The notes: generated from the sequence alone by a model not told the origin. Numbered from the stretch's first letter, positions 1 to 9,584 are shown. The stretch: DNA of 64,000 nucleotides from Methylococcaceae bacterium (GCA_030693065.1 JAUYBL010000037.1:1-64000), one strand, 5' to 3'. Made by a program: numbers and translations.

Positions 1-209
1 GTGAGTTTTCACTTCAGGACGCCGGCAAAACTATGTCAAGTTAATACCTTGAAAGCTTGGCTTTTAAGCCAATGAAATTGAACTTGGTGGCAAGCGGCGT
101 TCGGTAATCTGCACATAGTTTGGTACTACACATAGGGGTCGATGTCAGGCATTCAATCTAAGTTTTGTGTTTTTGAAATATTTTGGTCAAGTTATAACCA
201 GAACACTTA
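1..209. other. Gene-free left edge
   Basis: I see no convincing coding sequence here. The stretch lies downstream of the minus-strand ybiB-like gene. It holds only a small inverted repeat (TTGGC/GCCAA around 58-73), with no T-tract that would make it a clear terminator. Confidence 0.4.
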
Positions 210-1235
210 TTAATCGGTAGTGTATTTTTGTTTATCCCTATTAGTCCAATAAGCCGTTGCTAACTCATGCGCTTGTTGCTGGCTTTCTGCTTTGCCCAAT
301 AATTTAAGCGCAATCGCAGCAGTGCCAATTACTGAAGCTTCGGCAAAGTCATCGACAATCTTACCTTGCCAAAGCAAAGCCAATTGTTCAGGATCTAACA
401 GTTCCGGTTTGACATGGCGATGGGTGAATAAGGCGGGCCAGTTTTCATCGATCAATTCACCGTTATGTACGCTTTGTACAAGGCACTCCATATCGGGATT
501 ACGTTCGGTTTCGCCGCCTTCGCCTTTTAATACAGCCATGTGTGGCTGCTGCAATAATGCGGCGGCTTGTTGATGTACGGGACGATAGCCAGGGTGAAAT
601 ATGCCTTGAATGCTGTAGGCGGCGTTAAATGGATTTAACAACCTGACCAAGGTATGCACGGGCGAGCGTAAACCTAAAATCGAGCGTAGTTCGATAATGT
701 CATGCAGCTTGGGGCAAAAATGTTCCAGCGATAAATAGCTAAAACGCTGTTGAGCCAGTTGTTGTTGGGCTTGTTGCACGGATGTTGCAGGTGCTAAGCC
801 CAGATATTTCAGCACATCTTGAGTATAAATTCGGCCAGCAGTGTGACCTTCTGAACCGTGCATAAATACGCTGATGCCGTTTTCTGCCAGCAACAGCGCA
901 GACAACAAAAACCAGGGTAAGTGTCGACGTTTGCCAGCGTAAGAGGACCAATCCAAATCAACATTGGTGGCACTGGTATCCAGATCAAAAGACTCTTGGG
1001 CGGCTTTTACAAAGCCAGCCAATTCTTCAGGGGTTTCTTCCTTAACGCGCATCAGCATCAAGAATGCCCCCAATTGCTCAGGAAGCACTTGGTTCGCCAA
1101 AATCATCTGCATGGCTTGATGAGCTTCATCCTGGGTTAGCGGTCTGGAGCCTTTTTTACCTTTACCCAAGATGCGAATAAATGGAGCAAACGGATGCTCT
1201 TCATGTGGGGTTTGTTCGTGATGGGTCAAGCTCAT
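210..1235 (-). CDS. ybiB: YbiB/TrpD2-like glycosyltransferase-family protein
   Basis: The 341-residue product has the layout of the anthranilate phosphoribosyltransferase (TrpD) superfamily. An N-terminal helical part (about residues 40-90, with 'LTQDEAHQAMQMILANQV' and 'GAFLMLMRVKEET') is followed by the phosphoribosyltransferase-type core. It matches the YbiB/TrpD2 branch, which in E. coli binds nucleic acid and is not the tryptophan enzyme. The usual TrpD glycine-rich PRPP loop is poorly kept ('HGSEGHTAGR'), which fits TrpD2 and argues against TrpD. No trp genes lie nearby. Its ATG overlaps the cyoE stop as ATGA, so the two genes are translationally coupled. The family call is firm; the biochemical role is unknown. 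Confidence 0.8.
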   Translation of the reverse strand: MSLTHHEQTPHEEHPFAPFIRILGKGKKGSRPLTQDEAHQAMQMILANQVLPEQLGAFLMLMRVKEETPEELAGFVKAAQESFDLDTSATNVDLDWSSYAGKRRHLPWFLLSALLLAENGISVFMHGSEGHTAGRIYTQDVLKYLGLAPATSVQQAQQQLAQQRFSYLSLEHFCPKLHDIIELRSILGLRSPVHTLVRLLNPFNAAYSIQGIFHPGYRPVHQQAAALLQQPHMAVLKGEGGETERNPDMECLVQSVHNGELIDENWPALFTHRHVKPELLDPEQLALLWQGKIVDDFAEASVIGTAAIALKLLGKAESQQQAHELATAYWTNRDKQKYTTD

Positions 1236-2119
1236 AAAGTTATTTTGAAATAATGATCAGTCAACAAGGCCGCAAACAACAGTGTTAGATAAACTATGGA
1301 ATACCAAAAGGTGCGCATCGCGGTTTTATTATCTTTGTTACGTCGCATCAGCAGCGCGTGATAAATAAAACCCAGCCCCAACGGTACTGTCACAGCCAGA
1401 TAAATTAAACCGCTCATGCCCGTTAGGTAAGGCAATAAGGTGACAATCAACAGCAGCACGGTATAAAGCAGTATTTGTAGGCGGGTAAAGTCAGGGCCGT
1501 GTGTTACCGACAGCATGGGAATACCGACTTTGGCATATTCATCTTGCTTGGCAATTGCCAGCGGCCAGAAATGCGGCGGCGTCCAGACGTAAATAATCAA
1601 CACCAGTAATAACGCATAAGGGTGTACCTCACCGGTCATTGCACACCAACCCAGCAGCGGCGGTGTGGCACCAAAAGCGCCACCGATGACGATGTTTTGA
1701 GGCGTCATTCTTTTCAGATAAACGGTATAGAGAATGGCGTACCCGAATAACGAGGCAAAGGTGAGTATCGCCGTTAAGGTATTTACCAAAAATACCAGTA
1801 ACAGCATAGAAATCACACCCAGCAACGCCGCAAATACAATGACATTGGTGGAGCTTAGTTTGCCGGTAGGCAGTGGCCGATTTTTATTACGGGCCATTTG
1901 CGCATCGGCTTTTTGATCAATAAAGTGATTGATAGCCGCTGCTGATGAGGCGGCAAGGGCGATGCCGATGGTGCTGTAAGCAAAAAGAGCCAACGGCGGC
2001 ATGCCCGGAACAGCGAGTAACATACCGACAATCGCTGTAAAAACCATCTCTGCAACCACGTTGGGTTTGCATAATTCAAGGTAACTTTTCCAGGAAGAAA
2101 GGGGAGATTGACCTGACAT
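1232..2119 (-). CDS. cyoE: Protoheme IX farnesyltransferase
   Basis: The 295-residue polytopic membrane protein belongs to the UbiA prenyltransferase superfamily. It should convert protoheme to heme O by adding a farnesyl group for haem-copper oxidases. The Asp-rich motif 'NHFIDQKADAQMARNKNRPL' (about residues 64-84) is the polyprenyl-diphosphate site, and 'YTVYLKRMTPQNIVIGGAFG' is a typical CyoE/CtaB segment in the middle. About eight or nine hydrophobic segments are visible, and the length is normal. No oxidase structural genes are adjacent; the gene is coupled instead to a ybiB-like gene. It diverges from the M16 peptidase gene across a 98-bp gap that should carry both promoters. Confidence 0.93.
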   Translation of the reverse strand: MSGQSPLSSWKSYLELCKPNVVAEMVFTAIVGMLLAVPGMPPLALFAYSTIGIALAASSAAAINHFIDQKADAQMARNKNRPLPTGKLSSTNVIVFAALLGVISMLLLVFLVNTLTAILTFASLFGYAILYTVYLKRMTPQNIVIGGAFGATPPLLGWCAMTGEVHPYALLLVLIIYVWTPPHFWPLAIAKQDEYAKVGIPMLSVTHGPDFTRLQILLYTVLLLIVTLLPYLTGMSGLIYLAVTVPLGLGFIYHALLMRRNKDNKTAMRTFWYSIVYLTLLFAALLTDHYFKITL

Positions 2120-2217
2120 TATTTAATATATTCCAACTTTTTTAGTATTGTATAGAATACCGTGAACCACTCATTATTGAAACACAACCGCGCTAACACT
2201 AAACCAAAGAGGGATTT

Positions 2218-3591
2218 ATGAAGAAACGTTTTTTAGGGGGCTTATTACTGTGTTTGCCGGTACTAAGCGTAAGTGCAGAAAGCAAAGTGGCCGAACATAT
2301 TTTAGATAACGGTCTGAAAGTGCTGGTTAAAGAGGATCACCGGTCGCCGGTGGTGGTATCGCAGGTTTGGTACAAAGTTGGCTCGAGTTACGAACCGGGC
2401 GGCATTACCGGACTGTCTCACATGCTTGAACACATGATGTTTAAAGGCACAGACAAGCATCCTGCCGGTGAGTTTTCGCGCATCATTGCCGAGAATGGCG
2501 GCGATGAAAATGCCTTTACCGGTTCCGATTACACCGCTTATTTTCAAACCATGGCTGCATCTAAGTTACCGGTGAGCTTTGAACTTGAAGCCGACCGCAT
2601 GCGCGGATTGCACTTAATTGCCGATGAGCTAAAAAAAGAACGCGAAGTGGTTACCGAAGAACGCCGCATGCGTACTGATGACAACCCGCAAGCCAAGCTC
2701 AATGAGCACTTCATGGCATTGGCTTACAGCAACAGCCCTTACAAAAACCCAATTATTGGCTGGCCCGCTGACATCGCCAATTATACGGTTGAAGATTTAC
2801 AAGCCTGGTATCAACGCTGGTATGCACCCAATAATGCAACTGTGGTTGTCGTTGGTGATGTTGAACCTAAGGCGGTTTTTGAACTGGCGGAAAAATATTT
2901 TGGCCCGCTTAAACCCAGCGAGATAAAACCCATTAAGCCGCAGACTGAGGTTGAGCAATTGGGTGTGCGCAAAATGACCATAAAATTGCCCGCAAAGCTG
3001 CCGTACCTGGTGTTGGGCTACAAGGTTCCAAGCTTAAAGACTGTGGAACAGGAAGGCGAAGCCTACGCATTAGAAGTGCTGGCTGGTGTTCTTGATGGCG
3101 GTAGCAGTGCCCGTTTGTCGAGTCGATTGGTACGCGGTAAGCAATTGGCTGTTTCAGCAGGCGCTGGTTATAACCTGACCGCCAGGTTATCGACTTTATT
3201 TGAATTAGTAGCCACTCCCGCAGAAGGCAAAACTGTTTGGGAGCTGGAGTCTGCCTTAAAAAACGAGATTTTTGAATTACAAACTGACTTAATCAGCCCG
3301 GATGAGTTGCAGCGTATTAAGGCGCAAGTGTTAGCCAGCGCGGTATACGAGCGCGATTCCAATTTTTATCAAGCCATGCAATTGGGCACCTTGGAAACCG
3401 TCGGTCTAGGCTGGAAAAAAGTTGATGAATATGTCGACAAGGTTAATAAGGTAACTGCCCAACAAGTTCGCGATGTCGCTCGCAAATATTTGTTAGACGA
3501 TCATCTAAGCGTCGCTTACCTCGAGCCCCAACCCATTAAAGACGGTAAAACTGCCCCGGCCGCTTTACCTATCAATGGACCTCAACGCTAA
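2218..3591 (+). CDS. Secreted M16 zinc metallopeptidase (active-type subunit)
   Basis: The 457-residue product begins with a signal peptide (MKKRFLGGLLLCLPVLSVSA, cut near residue 20) and should act in the periplasm. It carries the inverted zinc motif HxxEH ('HMLEH', residues 68-72) and the distal Glu in 'EVVTEER' near residue 147, so it should be the catalytically competent M16 (insulinase/pitrilysin-type) protein. A C-terminal M16 domain follows from about residue 190. The next gene encodes an M16 partner without the zinc motif, 16 bp downstream and preceded by AAGGAG. This active plus inactive pair is typical of bacterial M16B heterodimers. The substrate is unknown. Confidence 0.92.
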   Translation: MKKRFLGGLLLCLPVLSVSAESKVAEHILDNGLKVLVKEDHRSPVVVSQVWYKVGSSYEPGGITGLSHMLEHMMFKGTDKHPAGEFSRIIAENGGDENAFTGSDYTAYFQTMAASKLPVSFELEADRMRGLHLIADELKKEREVVTEERRMRTDDNPQAKLNEHFMALAYSNSPYKNPIIGWPADIANYTVEDLQAWYQRWYAPNNATVVVVGDVEPKAVFELAEKYFGPLKPSEIKPIKPQTEVEQLGVRKMTIKLPAKLPYLVLGYKVPSLKTVEQEGEAYALEVLAGVLDGGSSARLSSRLVRGKQLAVSAGAGYNLTARLSTLFELVATPAEGKTVWELESALKNEIFELQTDLISPDELQRIKAQVLASAVYERDSNFYQAMQLGTLETVGLGWKKVDEYVDKVNKVTAQQVRDVARKYLLDDHLSVAYLEPQPIKDGKTAPAALPINGPQR

Positions 3592-3607
3592 CTAAAGGAG
3601 ATAAAAT

Positions 3608-4921
3608 ATGCGTATTAGAATGATTGGTTTGATGTTACTGGCATTCAGCCAGACTGTTTGGTCAACCGCCAAAATTGAAAACTGGCAAACACCGCAAGGT
3701 AGCCGGGTGTTTTACGTCCACACCGAAGGCTTGCCGATGGTGGATATACAAGTGGCTTTCGATGCCGGTAGTGCCCGCGATGACTATCAATTTGGCTTGG
3801 CGTCATTAACTTCGTCATTGCTTGATACCGGTGCCGGACCATGGAATGCCGATGACATCGCGCAACGCTTTGAAAGTGTCGGTGCCAATTTTGGTACCGG
3901 TATTTCCAGGGATATGGCCTGGGTATCGCTGCGTACTCTCACCGATAAGCCATTGTTTGATAAAGCACTGGATACTGCGCAAGCGATTTTGGCCAAACCC
4001 AGCTTTAATCAAGCCGATTTCGAAAGAGAGAAAAACCGCACTTTAGCCGGACTAAAGCAGGAAGAAGAATCTCCTGGAGAATTGGCGGGTATTGCCTTTT
4101 TTAACACGCTGTATGGCGATCACCCTTATGCGCATCCGACTGACGGTACTATTGTTACGGTTTCCGGTTTTAGTGTTGACGACTTGCGCAATTTTTACCG
4201 GAAATACTATGTGGCTGCTAATGCCATTGTCGTGATAGTGGGCGACTTGTCTAAACAACAGGCCGAACAAACCGCAGAAAAACTGTTGAAAGATCTGCCT
4301 GTTGGGCAAAAACCAGCGCCTATCCCAGATGTATCTGCACTGCAAAAAAGCAGTCAGCAGCATATCGAGTTTCCGTCTGCACAAACGCATGTATTAGTTG
4401 GTTTACCGGGCAGCTACCGTAAAGATCCTGATTATTTCAGTCTGTACGTCGGCAATCACATCTTGGGTGGCGGCGGTTTGGTGTCTAAGTTGTTTGACGA
4501 AGTGCGTGAAAAACGCGGCTTAGCTTATGGTGCATCCAGTTCATTTGCACCATTGGCGAAACCAGGCCCGTTTATCGTCAGCTTACAAACTCGCAACGAT
4601 CAAACTACCCAAGCTTTGCAGGTGGTGAATCAAACCCTGAATGATTACATCAACAACGGCCCGACAGAAGCCGAATTAACCGCTGCCAAACAAAACATCA
4701 CCGGCGGTTTTGCGATGCGTTTTGATACTAACAAGGAGTTGGTAAGTTACGTGGCAATGATCGGTTTTTACGACATGCCGCTGGATTATCTGGATAAATT
4801 TCAACAAAACGTTGAACAAGTCACGGTGGCTTCTATTAAAGATGCCTTCAAGCGCCGAGTAAAACCGAAATTGTTGCAAACTATCACCGTCGGACAAGCA
4901 GCAGGTAAAAGTGGAAAATAA
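3608..4921 (+). CDS. Secreted M16 peptidase-like partner, zinc motif absent
   Basis: The 437-residue product has a signal peptide and M16 N- and C-terminal domains. At the place of HxxEH it reads 'GLASLTSSLLDTGAG', so no zinc can be bound and it is probably catalytically inactive. It keeps the substrate-grasping Arg/Tyr segment 'REKRGLAYGASSSF' near residue 300, which in M16B heterodimers is supplied by the inactive subunit. This fits pairing with the preceding gene. A strong AAGGAG ribosome site lies 8 bases before the ATG. Its end overlaps the GTG start of rsmD by 11 bp. Confidence 0.9.
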   Translation: MRIRMIGLMLLAFSQTVWSTAKIENWQTPQGSRVFYVHTEGLPMVDIQVAFDAGSARDDYQFGLASLTSSLLDTGAGPWNADDIAQRFESVGANFGTGISRDMAWVSLRTLTDKPLFDKALDTAQAILAKPSFNQADFEREKNRTLAGLKQEEESPGELAGIAFFNTLYGDHPYAHPTDGTIVTVSGFSVDDLRNFYRKYYVAANAIVVIVGDLSKQQAEQTAEKLLKDLPVGQKPAPIPDVSALQKSSQQHIEFPSAQTHVLVGLPGSYRKDPDYFSLYVGNHILGGGGLVSKLFDEVREKRGLAYGASSSFAPLAKPGPFIVSLQTRNDQTTQALQVVNQTLNDYINNGPTEAELTAAKQNITGGFAMRFDTNKELVSYVAMIGFYDMPLDYLDKFQQNVEQVTVASIKDAFKRRVKPKLLQTITVGQAAGKSGK

Positions 4922-5465
4922 GCTACGCATCATCGGTGGCGACTGGCGCAGTCGGCAGATTAAATTTGTCGATGCGCCAGGTTTAAGGCCCACGCCAGTT
5001 CGGGTCCGTGAAACTTTATTCAACTGGCTGCAATACGACATCATCGGCAAACGCTGTCTGGATTTATATGCAGGCAGCGGCGCTTTAGGTTTTGAGGCGG
5101 CATCGCGTGGCGCGGCTTTTGTTGAGCAGGTCGAGCAAAATCCCGACGTATGCCGCTGTCTAAAAGAAAACGCCGTCGCGTTGAAGGCTGAGCAAGTCAA
5201 GCTTGTACAAGCCGAGGTGTTTCGCTTCTTAAGCGGTGACTCGCAAGCATTTGATGTGGTGTTTCTGGATCCGCCGTTTGCCTTAAATCTCACCATACAA
5301 ACCTGTCAGTGGCTGGAAGACAAAGGCTGGCTAGCGCGACATGCAAAAATTTATGTCGAAACTGAACGCAAAGCTAATTTGGACGGCATCCCTGCAAACT
5401 GGCAACTTTTAAAAAGCAAAGCTGCTGGCGATGTCGCTTATCATCTGTTTGAGCGCAATGATTAA
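4911..5465 (+). CDS. rsmD: 16S rRNA (guanine966-N2)-methyltransferase RsmD
   Basis: The 184-residue protein is an S-adenosylmethionine-dependent methyltransferase. It starts with the RsmD-typical 'IIGGDWRSRQIKF', followed by 'LRPTPVRVRETLFNWL', the SAM-binding 'LDLYAGSGALGFEAASRGA' (residues about 47-65) and the catalytic 'FLDPPF' motif near residue 122. These identify the enzyme that methylates G966 of 16S rRNA in the 30S subunit. The start is GTG inside the preceding peptidase gene, so translation is probably coupled. coaD follows, the usual gammaproteobacterial order. An 11-bp perfect stem lies about 35 bp after the stop. Confidence 0.95.
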   Translation: MENKLRIIGGDWRSRQIKFVDAPGLRPTPVRVRETLFNWLQYDIIGKRCLDLYAGSGALGFEAASRGAAFVEQVEQNPDVCRCLKENAVALKAEQVKLVQAEVFRFLSGDSQAFDVVFLDPPFALNLTIQTCQWLEDKGWLARHAKIYVETERKANLDGIPANWQLLKSKAAGDVAYHLFERND

Positions 5466-5499
5466 TTTATAAATGCTTGTTATTATTCAATAGGTTCAA

Positions 5500-5534
5500 T
5501 GACTGGGTTACGCTCTAATAAGCTAACCCAGTCA
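5500..5534. other. 11-bp perfect inverted repeat after rsmD
   Basis: TGACTGGGTTA (5500-5510) and TAACCCAGTCA (5524-5534) form an 11-bp perfect stem with a 13-base loop. No T-run follows on either strand, so it is either a factor-independent pause or a weak terminator between rsmD and coaD, or a protein-binding dyad. Confidence 0.5.
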
Positions 5535-5599
5535 TACAATTAATCTGCATCGTTGGTCATTCGTTGAACAGTTACGCAAAACCAGCTCTGTTGTTATAA

Positions 5600-6365
<766 letters not shown>

Positions 6366-6495
6366 ATGCTAGCGGTATGCCGCGCCGGGACTGAAAACCG
6401 TGCCAGTTAGACTAGACTAAGAGCATATATTTCATCAAACATAATCGAAGAGGTTAGTTTCTTGATTCTGCAATGTTCAAGCTGGGAGAACTAAG

Positions 6496-6738
6496 ATGGC
6501 GCTAGTTATCAAAGAAGAATGCGTTTTATGTACTGTTTGTGAGTCCGAATGCCCAAATGGTGCGATTTCTCGCGGCGATGACGCTTATATGATCGACTCT
6601 ACTCTATGCACCGAATGTGCGGGTTTTTACGATCAACCCCAATGTGCGGCAGTATGTCCGGTTGATTGCATCAGCACCCCTGCAGATGCAAAGCCCCAAG
6701 ACGGAATTTATCAGAAATTTTTACGGTTAGTGAGTTAA
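6496..6738 (+). CDS. Second 2[4Fe-4S] ferredoxin (tandem paralogue)
   Basis: The 80-residue protein closely resembles the preceding ferredoxin. All eight cluster cysteines and the x8 loop are kept ('CTECAGFYDQPQCAAVCPVDC'), and the C-terminal tail is similar. Charged surface residues differ, for example CVLCTVC in place of CINCDVC. It has its own ribosome site (GGGAGAA upstream of the ATG) and a separate 130-bp upstream region, so it may be expressed independently. The redox partner of either copy is not apparent. Confidence 0.9.
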   Translation: MALVIKEECVLCTVCESECPNGAISRGDDAYMIDSTLCTECAGFYDQPQCAAVCPVDCISTPADAKPQDGIYQKFLRLVS

Positions 6739-6872
6739 TTTTGATTGCGGGTATTTGTGCTTATTGATGCGGCGACTACCAATTTAAATATCTAACATAC
6801 TGATTTTATTGTAATTAGATAGGAATCAATATAAGTACATAGCGTGATTGATTCCTTCTTTCAGGTGGCTAT

Positions 6873-7040
6873 TTAGTAAAAACTCCCATCGCGACTAACA
6901 GCAACCCCTGATCGTTCGTATAGATGCCGGTAAACCAGCAAACTTCTGATATTCAATTCCTCATCTGGATAAGGCGCATGCGGTAACCACTGTAAGTTGT
7001 GATCAATTAAGGTTTTACCTTCCCGCCAACGTTCCAATTT
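6873..7040 (-). pseudogene. Possible C-terminal gene remnant
   Basis: On the minus strand a stop-to-stop frame of 55 codons reads KLERWREGKTLIDHNLQWLP and continues through APYPDEELNIRSLLVYRHLY to end in SRDGSFY and TAA at 6873. It has no ATG and no ribosome site. The composition looks protein-like, unlike the low-complexity products of random frames. I read it as a surviving tail of a decayed gene, but I do not recognise the family. Confidence 0.3.
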
Positions 7041-7083
7041 TCAGCTTTTTCGCTTTTAAGGGGAACCTTAAAAAACATTCCGC

Positions 7084-7284
7084 TCATGGTTCGATAAACT
7101 CTCGGCAACTGCTCCTGCGTCGCTTAGCGCGCCTACTTTTGGTGCCCTCGGCAACTGCTCCTTGCGTTGCTCTACCTCCTCCATCCTTGGAGTCGTACCT
7201 ACTGCATGCCCGATGAAACGGGGCAGGCTCTCCATGCAGTCGACCACGAACGTAACTTATTGACTTATAAGATACAATTCGCAC
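7084..7284. repeat. GC-rich repeat-like block
   Basis: The 15-mer CTCGGCAACTGCTCC occurs at 7101-7115 and again at 7147-7161, in similar contexts. The block is richer in GC than its flanks. The minus strand stays open for 66 codons, but the product is Arg/Ser-rich and not protein-like. I interpret the block as an intergenic repeat unit, not a gene. Confidence 0.35.
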
Positions 7285-7392
7285 TGAGGTTATCGAAGTT
7301 CCCTAAGGTTGCCAATATAGAACTTCACCATCATTTAGCCGCATCTGGTTTGGTGTTGCTTATCGTGATATTCAGCATTATTTCTTAGCCAT

Positions 7393-7435
7393 TTACAGTA
7401 ACTTTATGCAGTTACTGTAAAAGTTACTGCATAAA
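7393..7435. repeat. Interlocking palindromes
   Basis: TTACAGTAAC (7393-7402) is inverted as GTTACTGTAA (7411-7420). Overlapping it, TTTATGCAGT (7403-7412) is inverted as ACTGCATAAA (7426-7435). A further GTTACTGCAT lies just downstream. The two 10-bp stems exclude each other, so the site could form alternative hairpins or bind a dimeric protein. Confidence 0.5.
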
Positions 7436-7480
7436 TTGTCGACTGTTACTGCATTTCGTTGCATATCGCTAGACAATAAA

Positions 7481-7511
7481 AAACCCGCTAAGCCAAATAA
7501 CTTGCGGGTTT
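7481..7511 (-). terminator. Terminator of ssrA
   Basis: AAACCCGC-T-AAG pairs with CTT-GCGGGTTT (one bulged base, loop of about eight). On the minus strand the stem is followed by a T-rich run. It lies about 35 bp past the 3' CCA of the tmRNA, so it should end that transcript. The T-run on the other strand means it could also work in the plus direction. Confidence 0.75.
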
Positions 7512-7545
7512 TTAAACTTTTTTGTACATCTTAAAACGTTTTTAG

Positions 7546-7925
7546 TGGTGGAGGCGGCGGGGATTGAACCCGCGTCCGTAAGTACTCCGCTGTAAGGTCT
7601 ACATGCTTATCCCACACTTTTGATTTAGCCGATGACTACCCGTTGGGCCAAGAAAATCATCAGCGATTCCGTAAGGTTTTAGGGCATCCGCTCCGGACAG
7701 GCTTCAGCACGATCTTATGTAATATGACCTCTGAGCGTCCAGCGAACCAGACTCCACCCGCATAAGCACAGATGGTCAAAGGAATGGGAGCTGTGTTTAA
7801 GCAGCTAACGCCATTGAGTAGTTTTCGTCATTTGCGAATACTTTTTTTCTGTAGGTTTTACGAGGTGTACAGTCCTCGGCATGCACTTAAAGTTTCGCTA
7901 CCCACGTCGAAGCCATGTCGCCCCC
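7546..7925 (-). ncRNA. ssrA: Transfer-messenger RNA (tmRNA)
   Basis: The 5' end GGGGGCG pairs with CGCCTCC just before the 3' ACCA, giving the tRNA-like acceptor stem. 'GACATGGCTTCGACG' near the 5' end and the T-arm 'GGGTTCAATCCC' near the 3' end are diagnostic. The tag frame reads GCA AAT GAC GAA AAC TAC TCA ATG GCG TTA GCT GCT TAA, encoding ANDENYSMALAA. This tags stalled nascent chains for proteolysis during ribosome rescue. The mature length is about 380 nt and the 3' CCA is encoded. The tag is two residues longer than ANDENYALAA. Confidence 0.97.
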
Positions 7926-7982
7926 GTGGGTTGGTAATTTAACAAATAATTATGTTAAATACTACACAATTTTTATTTGCTG

Positions 7983-9584
7983 TTAATCAACCAGCATTCT
8001 TGCTAGCGGACCCTTTTCTTGTGTTGGTTGCCGTGTTTTTTCCGGCTGTTGTGAGCATTGTTGAATAATTTCCAGCGATTGTTGGATTTGTTCGGCGTGT
8101 TGCTGAACGATTACTGTTATAGCGTCTGAAACTGAGATTTCAAGGGTCGTTAGTGCTTGATTTAAACCTTTATTAAGTCCTCTTATCGCGGTTTTTTTCA
8201 GCGACGGTTGGGCTTTTTTTATAACGAAGAAGGGTATCAACCAGCTCAAGGCAATCGCCAAGGTGCTGTGAATAGCAAAATCAACGCCCAAGTATTGGCT
8301 GTGGGTGATGTTACTGGTGTAGTAGCCCATGAATACTTGGTAGCCGACCCAGGCCATAACCGTTAACGGCAGCAGTATTTCGGCGAGGCGCATGGTTTTT
8401 AAAAAAAGCCGTTGGGCTAAGTTACCGGGATTGGCTAAGGCCTCGCGCACGGCCAGCGCACTTTGGTCGCGGATAATTTTTTCAGCCTGCTCGCGAATTG
8501 GTGCCAATTGCTGCCTGATTGGGGTGGCTGGCATACCGAGTTGATTAGCATTGCTGATAAATTCATCTAAGGCATCATCCAGCCTGCTTTGTGCCCAGGC
8601 ATCCCAAAGCACAACTTGATTCATTGATGGGTGAGTAATCAAGTCGGCAGTGTGCTCGGCATAATAAGAGGCTGCTTGCTGTATCGGCCAAACAAATCCT
8701 TGTTGCAGAAGTTTGCTGGAGCGTTGCCATTGCTGTTGCCAGAGTCCCACCAATTGTTGAGTTGCGCCAACGTCGCCTAATTTGGGGATGATCTGTTGCA
8801 GACGTTTGCTGAGTTCTTGTGTGCGAACTTGCAGCCCACGTTGTTCAAGTTGTTCGATGGTGTGCTGGGTTGCTAGCGTTACTAGGGTTGATTTTAATAA
8901 CTCGAACTCATCGCTTAGTGACACTGGATCGCAGATGGTTTTGAAGATGATTGGCTCATTAAAGCCTGCTTGCTGCAGTTGCTGAATGAAGTCTTGGTAC
9001 TGTTCGGTTTGGCCTCTATCCCACTGATTAAAGACAAACAGCCAGGCATGTTTACCGCCCTCGGCAAGCAAGAGCTGCCAGGCTTTGTTGTCGCGATAAC
9101 GCTCGGGACTCACCACATAAATCAGCAAATCAATATGCGGCAGCCATTGCAAAACTTGGTGTTTGTTAGTCTGTTCGTTGCTGTCAATGTCGGGCATGTC
9201 GATCCAGACAATGTGTTGGCTGGTGTCATCCTGGTGTTGAGCGATATTGACTTGAGTGACGGGAAATTGCGCAGGCAAATGTTGTAGAGTCACCGATTGG
9301 TGATGGTACAAGGTTACCTCTCTGGACGTGGGTCGTTCCACGCCAGCTTTGGCGATGGCTTTGCCTGCCAAGCGATTGAGTAACGAGCTTTTGCCGACAC
9401 CGGTACCGCCCATAAAAGCCACGATCAAAGGTCTGGACTGGCCAAAATCAAATAATGCCGTGGGTGCTTGCAATTCAACATCACTGAGTGTTTGCAAGCT
9501 ATCTTGATTGATCCAGCCAGTGGTTTGAGCTTGTTCAGCCCAGCGTTGGGCGTTTTTAAGTAAATCAGAGTAATCGTAAGCCAT
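7983..9584 (-). CDS. Dynamin-like/ribosome-associated-type GTPase with membrane segments
   Basis: The 533-residue protein has an N-terminal GTPase domain. G1 is 'GGTGVGKSS' (near residue 55), a switch Thr lies in 'ERPTSREVTLY', G3 is 'IDMPDID' and G4 is 'FNQWD' (a NKxD variant). The middle is helical. Two hydrophobic segments lie at about residues 400-425 ('ILLPLTVMAWVGYQVFMGYY') and 438-460 ('STLAIALSWLIPFFVI'), followed by a C-terminal helical tail. This is the pattern of bacterial membrane-associated GTPases related to dynamins. It overlaps the end of a second such GTPase by 20 bp, so the pair is cotranscribed and may form a heteromer. The function is not known to me. Confidence 0.75.
   Translation of the reverse strand: MAYDYSDLLKNAQRWAEQAQTTGWINQDSLQTLSDVELQAPTALFDFGQSRPLIVAFMGGTGVGKSSLLNRLAGKAIAKAGVERPTSREVTLYHHQSVTLQHLPAQFPVTQVNIAQHQDDTSQHIVWIDMPDIDSNEQTNKHQVLQWLPHIDLLIYVVSPERYRDNKAWQLLLAEGGKHAWLFVFNQWDRGQTEQYQDFIQQLQQAGFNEPIIFKTICDPVSLSDEFELLKSTLVTLATQHTIEQLEQRGLQVRTQELSKRLQQIIPKLGDVGATQQLVGLWQQQWQRSSKLLQQGFVWPIQQAASYYAEHTADLITHPSMNQVVLWDAWAQSRLDDALDEFISNANQLGMPATPIRQQLAPIREQAEKIIRDQSALAVREALANPGNLAQRLFLKTMRLAEILLPLTVMAWVGYQVFMGYYTSNITHSQYLGVDFAIHSTLAIALSWLIPFFVIKKAQPSLKKTAIRGLNKGLNQALTTLEISVSDAITVIVQQHAEQIQQSLEIIQQCSQQPEKTRQPTQEKGPLARMLVD

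Larger units (their letters stand above)
6739..7480. other. Gene-poor region between ferredoxin and tmRNA
   Basis: No intact gene is supported here. The region contains an apparent minus-strand gene remnant (6873-7040), a GC-richer block with a repeated 15-mer (7101-7161), interlocking palindromes (7393-7435), and the terminator region of ssrA. Base composition changes abruptly around 7080 and again around 7270, as expected for inserted or dispersed repeat sequence. Confidence 0.5.

Noticed and set aside
7084-7284. 66-codon minus-strand frame
   Set aside because: The product is Arg/Ser-rich without a ribosome site and covers the repeated block; better explained as intergenic repeat.
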